From Nocardioides eburneiflavus (GTDB taxonomy: Bacteria; Actinomycetota; Actinomycetes; Propionibacteriales; Nocardioidaceae): a stretch of DNA of 64,000 bases. The notes beneath the pieces were generated by a model, which did no database searches, was not told where the DNA came from, and saw nothing but the letters and a program-made list of their open reading frames with translations. Positions 57,952-64,000 of the stretch are shown piece by piece. How positions within the stretch are numbered: position 1 is the first letter of the stretch; every line of letters begins with the position of its first letter. The position numbers were made by a program, and so were the translations under genes. Location: NCBI RefSeq assembly GCF_004785795.1, contig NZ_SRRO01000001.1:3100001-3164000 (forward strand). The letters run 5' to 3'.

Positions 57952-59240
57952 CGACGAAAGGCGGCTCCCTGGAGAACGTGGTCATCGTCGGCGCTTCCGC
58001 GGCGGGCCTGAGCGCTGCCGACGGACTGCGCGAGGGAGGGTACGACGGACGCATCGTCATCTTGGGCGATGAGCAACATGAGCCTTACGACCGGCCGACC
58101 CTGTCGAAGAAGCTGCTTGTCTCGCAGGGGGAGCCGCAGCTGCACGCGCTGCGCACACCGGAGCGGCTGGAAGCCGACGGCGTGACCCTTCTGCTCGGCC
58201 ACCGAGCGGTCGGCCTCGACGTCGACCGCCACTACGTCGTGACCGAGAACGGCGACGCCGTCCCCTGGGACGCCGTGATCATCACGACCGGGAGTCGGCC
58301 GCGGACCCTGGTGACTACTGAGGCGGAGACCCTCCCCGTGCTCCGCACTCCCGCAGACCTTGGCCTCCTGCGCGAAGCGGCGGCACGCTACGGCCAGGTC
58401 ACCCTGATCGGCGCTGGGCTGATCGGGCTGGAGATCGCTTCCAGCCTGTCCGGGCACCACGTCGAGGTGACCGTGATCAACGACCTCGAGCTCCCGTTGC
58501 GCAACATCCTCGGAGAGCCCGTGGCTGAACAGGTCCGCGAGCTGCATCGGCGTCACGGCGTCGATCTCCTGCTGGGTGTCAGCGTCGAGAGCGTCAGCGG
58601 TGGCCCCGGGTCGTACTCCGTCCAACTCTCCGACGGCAGCACTCACCGCACCTCGTTTGTCCTGGTCGGCATCGGCGTAGAGGCCAACGACGAGTGGCTC
58701 GACGGGTCAGGCGTGGCGCTGGATGCGGGTGTGGTGGTGGATGCGGCGGGTCGCGCGAGCGTTCCAGGAGTCTGGGCGGCCGGCGACGTGGCTCGCCTGT
58801 TGTCGCACCCCTCGCTGCCCGAGTCGACCCGCGTCGAACACTGGACACACGCCATCGAGCACGGCCGCCACGTCGGCCTCAACGTCGCGAGGGGATCCCA
58901 CGCCGACTACGCCGCCGTGCCCTACTTCTGGACTGAGCAGTACGGACGGCGGTTCCACGGCTACGGCCGCATCCGGCCGGGCGACACGGCACAGCTCGTC
59001 GAGGGAGCCCTCGACGAAGAGGAGTACCTGGTCCTGTACGGCAGCGGCGAGAAGCTCCACGCCGTGGTCTCGTGCGGGTGCGTCCGGTCCCTCAGGGGCT
59101 ACCGCAAGCTCCTCGAGCGCAACGGCACCTGGCGTGAGGCTCTGGACCTGACCGGCCACACCGCCCCGATCCACACGACGTCTCCCCCCACACCGGCTGA
59201 CGCAACAACTAACGTAAGGAAGAACGTTGAAGCTTCTTGA
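57948..59240 (+). CDS. FAD-dependent ferredoxin reductase (second system)
   Basis: A 430-residue flavoprotein: FAD motif VVIVGASAAGLSAADGLR, EPYDRPTLSKKLLV, NAD motif VTLIGAGLIGLEIASSLSG, AAGDVARLL in the GD motif, and PYFWTEQYGRRFHGYG near the C-terminus. It uses NADH to reduce the neighbouring 3Fe-4S ferredoxin. GTG start overlapping the ferredoxin stop by 4 bp. The first FAD motif reads GASAAG rather than GGGxAG, which is frequent in this branch. Its last 14 bases overlap the SDR gene. Confidence 0.92.
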   Translation: MTTKGGSLENVVIVGASAAGLSAADGLREGGYDGRIVILGDEQHEPYDRPTLSKKLLVSQGEPQLHALRTPERLEADGVTLLLGHRAVGLDVDRHYVVTENGDAVPWDAVIITTGSRPRTLVTTEAETLPVLRTPADLGLLREAAARYGQVTLIGAGLIGLEIASSLSGHHVEVTVINDLELPLRNILGEPVAEQVRELHRRHGVDLLLGVSVESVSGGPGSYSVQLSDGSTHRTSFVLVGIGVEANDEWLDGSGVALDAGVVVDAAGRASVPGVWAAGDVARLLSHPSLPESTRVEHWTHAIEHGRHVGLNVARGSHADYAAVPYFWTEQYGRRFHGYGRIRPGDTAQLVEGALDEEEYLVLYGSGEKLHAVVSCGCVRSLRGYRKLLERNGTWREALDLTGHTAPIHTTSPPTPADATTNVRKNVEAS

Positions 59241-60060
59241 CGACCACATCGTCCTCGTGACCGGCGGTGGTTCCGGTTTGGGGCTGGGTGTCGCGCGGCA
59301 CCTGCTGACGGAGGGCGCGCAGCTCGCGGTGCTCGAAGTCGACCCTGACAAGGTGAAGGCTCTGAGCGAGGAGTTCGGTGACAGCGCGCTGGTGCTTCAA
59401 GGAGACGTGCGCAGCATCGGAGATCTCCAGGACGCGCGCAGCGCGATCGTGGAGCGTTTCGGCAGGTTGACCTCGATCGTCGCGACCCAGGGGATCTGGG
59501 ATGGCAATGTTCCGCTGGTCGACATCCCTGTCGAGCAGATCGACGCGTTGTTCGATGAGGTTTACTCCATCAACGTCAAGGGCTATGTCCTGACCGCGAA
59601 GGTGTTCCTTGATCTGATCCAGGCCGAGCGGGGTGGCCTCGTGCTGACGGCGTCCCAGGCGGCTTTCGCTGCTGATGGTGGCGGTACCGCGTACACCTCC
59701 AGCAAGGGTGCGGTGCGCAGCCTGGTGAACCAGCTCGCGTTCGAGCTCGGACCGGAGATCCGAGTCAATGCTGTGGCGCCTACGGGGATCGCCAAGAGCG
59801 AGATCCGGGGGCCCGCAGCACTCGGTCTCGAGCAGTCCAAGCAGTCCGACATCCCAGCCGACGCGTTCCGGTTCGAGTTCGAGTGGCTGACTCCGCTACA
59901 GCACCTGCCCTCGCCGGAGGAGTACGGCCCGCTGTACGCCTTCCTCGCGTCGCGCCACAACACGGTGATGACAGGACAGACGCTCATCGCTGACTCCGGC
60001 ACCTTGAACCGCGCCCTGGGGTCGATGACCGCCCTGGTGAGGTCGATGCCGGACCGCTGA
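59227..60060 (+). CDS. cis-dihydrodiol dehydrogenase, SDR family (second system)
   Basis: A 277-residue SDR: IVLVTGGGSGLGLGVARHL, TSIVATQGIWDG in the NNAG position (as in BphB-type enzymes), VLTASQAAFAADGGGTAYTSSKGA with Ser, Tyr and Lys, and VAPTGIAKSEIRGPAALG. It aromatises the dihydrodiol to a catechol. The start is a TTG at 59227, set 6 bases after TAAGGAAG and overlapping the reductase stop; no ATG or GTG gives the family N-terminus. The catechol would go to the extradiol dioxygenase at 53171. Confidence 0.88.
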   Translation: MKLLDDHIVLVTGGGSGLGLGVARHLLTEGAQLAVLEVDPDKVKALSEEFGDSALVLQGDVRSIGDLQDARSAIVERFGRLTSIVATQGIWDGNVPLVDIPVEQIDALFDEVYSINVKGYVLTAKVFLDLIQAERGGLVLTASQAAFAADGGGTAYTSSKGAVRSLVNQLAFELGPEIRVNAVAPTGIAKSEIRGPAALGLEQSKQSDIPADAFRFEFEWLTPLQHLPSPEEYGPLYAFLASRHNTVMTGQTLIADSGTLNRALGSMTALVRSMPDR

Positions 60061-60193
60061 CCGACCCCTTCCCCGCATCCGCCGGCGAACCCGCGTTGCG
60101 GTCGGTGTCTGAGCGACGCTCGAAGGCACGCCGTCCGCGGTACCAACGCGGTGCTGTGTGTTCGCTTCTCCCTCTTACCGAAGAAAGGCACAG

Positions 60194-61147
60194 ATGAGTC
60201 ACCGTGTGGAAGGCGGGCGGTTTGCGCCTCCGGAGACCGCTGTCGAGGTCAGCGACGGCATCTTCTCTTACGCGCAGCCGGACGGCAGCTGGTACATCAA
60301 CAACACCGGCTTCATCGTCGGCTCGCGCGGTGTCGTCAGCGTCGACGCATCATCGACGGTGGACCGGACCCGCGCATTCTTGGCGGCCATCGCCAGAGTC
60401 ACCGAGGCGCCCGTCCGCACCTTGATCAACACTCATCACCACGGTGATCACACCTACGGCAACTTTCTGTTCGAGGGTGCCACCATCGTCGGTCGGGAGG
60501 GCATCCGCGAACTCATCATGCAGTTCGGTGGTCCTGAGGCTCTGCCCCCGGTGTGGGACGAGGTCGACTGGGGGGACGTCACGCTCGCTCCACCGTTCTT
60601 GACCTTCACCGACCAGGTGAAGGTCTACGCCGACGACCTCGAGTGCCAGGTGACTTACGTCGGCGCGCCGGCGCACACGACCAACGACTCGATCGTGTGG
60701 ATCCCCGAACGTCGTGTCCTCTTCAGCGGCGACCTGCTGTTCAAGGGCGGGACCCCGTTCCTGCTTCAGGGATCGATCGCCGGTTCGCTCGAGGCTCTCG
60801 AGCGTCTCTCCGCGCTGGGCGCCGAGACGATCGTCCCGGGACACGGACCCGTGTGTGGACCCGAGGTGATCGACACGGTCACGTCCTACCTGCAGTTCGT
60901 CCAGAAGGTCGCTGCCCAGGGCATGGATGCCGGGCTCACTCCGCTCGAGCTCGCTCGCGACACCGACCTCGGTGACTTCGGCGAGCTGCTGGACTCCGAA
61001 CGGATCGTCGGCAACCTCTACCGAGCGTATGCCGACCTCCACGCAGGGATGAACGGCACTCAGCTGGGCGCTCCGATCGACGCGGTCGGTGCCTTGGCGG
61101 ACATGGTCGCCTACAACGGCGGCAAGCCGCTCTCCTGCTACGCCTAG
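60194..61147 (+). CDS. Metallo-beta-lactamase-fold hydrolase
   Basis: A 317-residue MBL-fold protein: GFIVGSRGVVSVDASST, metal motif INTHHHGDHTYGN (residues 81-86 HHHGDH), a later His in APAHTTNDSIVW, Asp in VLFSGDLLF and His in VPGHGPVCG. A C-terminal helical part of about 90 residues follows. It is probably a cytoplasmic thioester or lactone hydrolase. AAGAAAGG precedes the ATG at 60194. It shares the operon with ring-cleavage genes, where an MBL enzyme could open a lactone or process a ring-cleavage product. Confidence 0.88.
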   Translation: MSHRVEGGRFAPPETAVEVSDGIFSYAQPDGSWYINNTGFIVGSRGVVSVDASSTVDRTRAFLAAIARVTEAPVRTLINTHHHGDHTYGNFLFEGATIVGREGIRELIMQFGGPEALPPVWDEVDWGDVTLAPPFLTFTDQVKVYADDLECQVTYVGAPAHTTNDSIVWIPERRVLFSGDLLFKGGTPFLLQGSIAGSLEALERLSALGAETIVPGHGPVCGPEVIDTVTSYLQFVQKVAAQGMDAGLTPLELARDTDLGDFGELLDSERIVGNLYRAYADLHAGMNGTQLGAPIDAVGALADMVAYNGGKPLSCYA

Positions 61148-61159
61148 AAGGGAAAGACC

Positions 61160-62086
61160 ATGCGTTGGGCCAGCCACATCAGCGGCAAGGACGGCCAAGA
61201 GCACGCCGCTCTCGTCGAGGCCGACAACCTGCTCAGCGTCGAGGAGACGCTGCTCGAGCTCTTGCAATCGGACGGCACCCTCGGTGCCCATGCCGCCAGG
61301 GCCCGGAGCAACCCGTGGGACGTCGTTCCTCTCGGAGGAGCGTCTCTCGTCGCACCGGTGCCACGACCTCCCTCCGTCCGGGACTTCATGGCGTTCGAGC
61401 AGCATCTCGTCAACTGCTCCGCCGCCATGGGTACCTCGGTCCCCCCGGTGTGGTATGACCAGCCGGTCTTCTACTTCACCAACCCCGCTGCGATCACGGG
61501 CCCCTACGACGACGTCCCCATGGCGCCCGGCACCGCTCAGTACGACTACGAGCTCGAGGTCGCGGCGGTCATCGGACGACCTGGGTCGGACCTGGCGCCG
61601 GCGGACGCGGAGGCCTACATCGCTGGTTACGTGTTGTTCTGCGACTGGAGCGCTCGAGACCTGCAGAGCAAGGAGATGACCATCGGCCTCGGTCCGGCCA
61701 AGGGCAAGGACACGGCGACCAGCCTCGGCCCGTTCCTGGTCACACCGGACGAGCTCGAGGCTCGCCGATCGGGGAAGGGCTACGACGTCGCCATGACGGC
61801 ATCGGTCAACGGCACCACCTACAGCCAGGGAAACTGGCGAGACCTCTTCTGGTCGTTCGAGCAGATGCTCGCCTACGCCTCCCGGGGGACCGAGTTGCAG
61901 GCCGGCGACGTCATCGGCAGCGGAACCGTCGGCACCGGCTGCATCCTCGAGCTGTCCCAGGTGCACGGGGGAGACCGCTTCCCGTGGCTCCAGCCCGGCG
62001 ACCGGGTCGAGCTCGATGGAGGCCCGCTCGGCCGGATCTCGGCGCAGGTCAGCCCCAGCGCGGCTGATCGGCTTGCGCTGTCGTGA
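61160..62086 (+). CDS. Fumarylacetoacetate hydrolase-family protein
   Basis: A 308-residue FAH-family enzyme: a helical N-terminal part, then the catalytic barrel with VPPVWYDQPVFYFTNPAA, YDYELEVAAVIG (metal Glu pair), YVLFCDWSARDLQSKE (metal Asp) and GPAKGKDTATSLGPFLVTP. Relatives cleave or hydrate beta-diketo or oxo-dienoic acids, including homoprotocatechuate-type products. It begins 12 bp after the MBL gene with AAGGGAAAG upstream and overlaps the flavoprotein gene by 4 bp. It likely acts on the extradiol product. Confidence 0.9.
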   Translation: MRWASHISGKDGQEHAALVEADNLLSVEETLLELLQSDGTLGAHAARARSNPWDVVPLGGASLVAPVPRPPSVRDFMAFEQHLVNCSAAMGTSVPPVWYDQPVFYFTNPAAITGPYDDVPMAPGTAQYDYELEVAAVIGRPGSDLAPADAEAYIAGYVLFCDWSARDLQSKEMTIGLGPAKGKDTATSLGPFLVTPDELEARRSGKGYDVAMTASVNGTTYSQGNWRDLFWSFEQMLAYASRGTELQAGDVIGSGTVGTGCILELSQVHGGDRFPWLQPGDRVELDGGPLGRISAQVSPSAADRLALS

Positions 62087-63480
62087 CAGCGCCGATCGGC
62101 GAACTGGCAGACGTCCTCCCAGGCGGCTCGGTCCTGGTGGACCCAGATCTCCTCGCGACGTACCGCTACGATTCGGCCAGGGACCCTCGCGCGGGCACAC
62201 CCACAGCTGTAGTGCGTGCGACGTGCACGTCCGACGTCCAGCAGGTGTTGAAGTGGGCCAGCGAACACGGCGTGCCCGTGGTGCCACGAGGTGCGGGGTC
62301 CTCTCTATCGGGTGGTGCCTCGGGCATCAACGGGGGAGTCACCCTCAGCCTGGAACGGATGCGCGACATCACCGTCGACCCCGTCAACAGGGTCGCGGTC
62401 GTCGGCCCTGGTGCCATCACCGCGGACGTGAAGTCGGCCGCGGCTGAGCACGGTCTCTGGTACCCGCCAGATCCGTCGTCGGTGGAGATGAGCTCCATCG
62501 GAGGGAACGCGGCGACCAACGCGGGCGGCCTGTGTTGCGTGAAGTACGGCGTCACCAGCGACTACGTCCTCGGGATGGAGGTCGTCCTCGCCGATGGAAC
62601 AGCGCTCCGCCTCGGCGGGCCTCGACTCAAGGACGTCGCGGGACTGGCGCTGCTCAAGCTCTTCGTCGGGTCAGAAGGCACTCTCGGCGTGATCACGGAG
62701 CTCACGCTCCGCCTGCTCCCGCGCCCGGCTGGCGCGGCGACGCTGGTGGCATCCTTCAGTTCGCTGGATGCGGCCGTCCAGGCGGTGGTCGGGCTGACTG
62801 CTCGAGTCCGGCCGTCCATGCTCGAGCTGATGGACAGGGTCTCGATCAACGCCGTCGAAGACATGACTCGCATGGGCCTGGACCGTGCCGCCGAGGCGCT
62901 CCTCATGGTGCGCACCGACACGCCGGGCGAATCCGCCGTCGAGGAGATCGCCCTGATCCACGAGGTCTGTGGTCGTCACGGCGCCAGTGAGATCTACACC
63001 TCGACTGATCCTGACGAAGGCGAGGCCCTCCTTGCGGCACGCCGCGCTGCCCTACCTGCGCTCGAGACCCTCGGTTCGCTCCTCATCGACGACGTCGGCG
63101 TGCCGGTTCCGGCGCTGCCCTCGCTGGTGCGACGCATCCAGGCGACAGCGGCTCGCCACGATGTCCTCATCGCCGTCGTTGCGCATGCCGGCGACGGCAA
63201 CGTCCACCCGGTGATCGTCTACCCGAGCGGCGACTGCGACGCAGAAGCTCGCGCGCGACGTGCCTTCGGTGACATCATGGGCGCTGCGATCGAGCTCGGT
63301 GGAACGATCACCGGTGAGCACGGCGTTGGTCGTCTGAAGGCGCCGTGGCTGGCCGACCAGGTCGGTCGAGACGTCATCACGGCGACCGCGCGGATCAAGG
63401 ATGCGTTGGATCCGTGCGGCATCCTCAACCCCGGAGTCATCCTGGAGACTGGGGACCGGTCGCCGGATCCCGGCTCCTGA
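62083..63480 (+). CDS. FAD-binding oxidoreductase, GlcD/D-lactate dehydrogenase type
   Basis: A 465-residue VAO-fold flavoprotein: PRGAGSSLSGGASG (FAD pyrophosphate loop, about 67-80), PPDPSSVEMSSIGGNAATNAGG, LKLFVGSEGTLGVITELTL, VVAHAGDGNVHPVI with catalytic-site His, and TGEHGVGRLKAPWL near the end. It oxidises a 2-hydroxy acid to the 2-oxo acid, passing electrons to an unknown acceptor. GTG start overlapping the FAH gene. A copy of its last 50 codons sits at 37287-37445. In an aromatic operon it may handle a hydroxyacid from the lower pathway. Confidence 0.9.
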   Translation: MTAPIGELADVLPGGSVLVDPDLLATYRYDSARDPRAGTPTAVVRATCTSDVQQVLKWASEHGVPVVPRGAGSSLSGGASGINGGVTLSLERMRDITVDPVNRVAVVGPGAITADVKSAAAEHGLWYPPDPSSVEMSSIGGNAATNAGGLCCVKYGVTSDYVLGMEVVLADGTALRLGGPRLKDVAGLALLKLFVGSEGTLGVITELTLRLLPRPAGAATLVASFSSLDAAVQAVVGLTARVRPSMLELMDRVSINAVEDMTRMGLDRAAEALLMVRTDTPGESAVEEIALIHEVCGRHGASEIYTSTDPDEGEALLAARRAALPALETLGSLLIDDVGVPVPALPSLVRRIQATAARHDVLIAVVAHAGDGNVHPVIVYPSGDCDAEARARRAFGDIMGAAIELGGTITGEHGVGRLKAPWLADQVGRDVITATARIKDALDPCGILNPGVILETGDRSPDPGS

Positions 63481-64000
63481 GCCAGGTCCGGCTGGCGGAG
63501 GACCGCGACCGGCTCGTCGACGACGTCGCGCGGCTCGGACTCGGATATCCGAGGTGATCGTGGCCCCATCGCAATGACGTGCGCAGGCGATTCGTTCACC
63601 ATTCACTCTGCATTTCCACCAGTTCTTCCCCGTTCCGATGTCAATGATTCTCGTGGCCGATCAGATCAATCGGAACACGTCGCGAGCCAGTGGCATCTCG
63701 ATCAATGTGTCTGTAGACGCGCCTTACGGTTGGCGGACTCATTGATGAGGTGGATCGAGGGTGTGGCCGTCCGCGTCTGTCCAGCGAGATCGGTCTGGGG
63801 GCGGCTCAAATCGGCCGCATGGCTTCGGGTCGTGGGGCCGGTGAGGCGCGGACGGAGATCGAGTGGGTGGGCGCGGATATGTCTCGACCACCTGGGCGAA
63901 CAATCGACGAAATCGATGCGCTGACATCAAGATTCATTGTTGGTGAAGATGTGAGGTTCGGCCCTACGTTATGAATTGCCGGCGCTTCGTTCGGTCCCTG
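63481..64000. other. 520-bp gap at the window end
   Basis: No convincing gene. Open frames here are short and lack ribosome sites or family motifs. The first 77 bp continue in frame with a plausible-looking helical stretch (VRLAEDRDRLVDDVARLGLG), which may be further leftover coding sequence. AT-richer sequence near 63590-63680 and 63900-63975 could hold promoters for a gene beyond the window. Confidence 0.4.

Noticed and set aside
63574..63974. Short plus-strand frames at the window end
   Set aside because: Overlapping frames without ribosome sites, motifs or neighbours; not supportable as genes.
1..64000. CRISPR arrays, rRNA genes, riboswitches
   Set aside because: No regularly spaced repeats, rRNA-like sequence or recognisable riboswitch core was seen when reading through the window.

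Overview
The window is GC-rich (by eye about two thirds G+C), with many GTG and some TTG starts, ATGA/GTGA/TGATG gene overlaps, and purine-rich Shine-Dalgarno sites. Together with the gene families present (3Fe-4S ferredoxin-linked Rieske oxygenase, TetR/IclR regulators, APH-type kinase plus long acyl-CoA dehydrogenases) this points to a catabolically versatile actinobacterium of the Nocardioides/Rhodococcus kind. The genus cannot be fixed from the sequence alone. Almost every gene is catabolic, transport or regulatory; there is no rRNA, convincing tRNA or CRISPR array.

Layout. (1) 1-3.2 kb: start of a flavin amine oxidase-like gene facing out of the window, then a polyamine-type ABC importer (two permeases and an ATPase) closed by a strong hairpin. 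(2) 3.2-5.6 kb: a minus-strand trio (SDR, saccharopine-dehydrogenase-like, SnoaL-like). (3) 5.8-7.2 kb: an orphan LuxR-type response regulator preceded by a perfect 20-bp inverted repeat, and a TetR regulator. (4) 7.3-18.8 kb: a plus-strand acyl-CoA catabolic cluster (CoA ligase, thiolase, MaoC hydratase, APH-like kinase, two acyl-CoA dehydrogenases, SDR). Embedded in it is a three-gene set resembling dimethylamine monooxygenase / heme-dependent oxidative N-demethylase. (5) 18.8-22.3 kb: a scar zone with a collapsed pntAB remnant, a quinone oxidoreductase, a damaged tyrosine integrase and a mobile-element fragment. (6) 22.3-40.9 kb: an essentially complete hca/mhp-type route for phenylpropionate/cinnamate and hydroxyphenylpropionate: Rieske dioxygenase with ferredoxin and reductase, dihydrodiol dehydrogenase, FAD hydroxylase, extradiol dioxygenase, C-C hydrolase, hydratase, aldolase, acylating acetaldehyde dehydrogenase and a CoA ligase. 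It carries IclR and XRE-cupin regulators and three copies of a shared palindromic operator candidate. (7) 41.4-52 kb: a VOC protein, a ribose-type ABC importer, a divergent LysR pair, an ornithine cyclodeaminase-like protein, an aldehyde dehydrogenase and a DHDPS-family lyase/aldolase. (8) 52.2-63.5 kb: an amidohydrolase and a BphC-like extradiol dioxygenase, divergent from a LysR, then a second Rieske operon (alpha, beta, 3Fe-4S ferredoxin, reductase, dihydrodiol dehydrogenase) continuing into a metallo-beta-lactamase-fold hydrolase, an FAH-family enzyme and a GlcD-like flavoprotein.

In region 6, ring hydroxylation by the Rieske system followed by dehydrogenation, or direct hydroxylation by the MhpA-like enzyme, should give a catechol-type acid. 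MhpB, MhpC, MhpD, MhpE and MhpF would then take this to central metabolites. Region 8 repeats the Rieske logic with different electron carriers and an undefined lower pathway. Throughout, intact genes are bordered by decayed copies of cluster genes (GlcD end, MhpE piece, two DHDPS ends, a LysR with an internal deletion, CurA and PntAB stubs). The locus looks like a mosaic assembled and pruned by recombination. The best candidate for something undescribed is the N-demethylase-like trio wired into an acyl-CoA cluster that also carries an APH kinase/ACAD pair.
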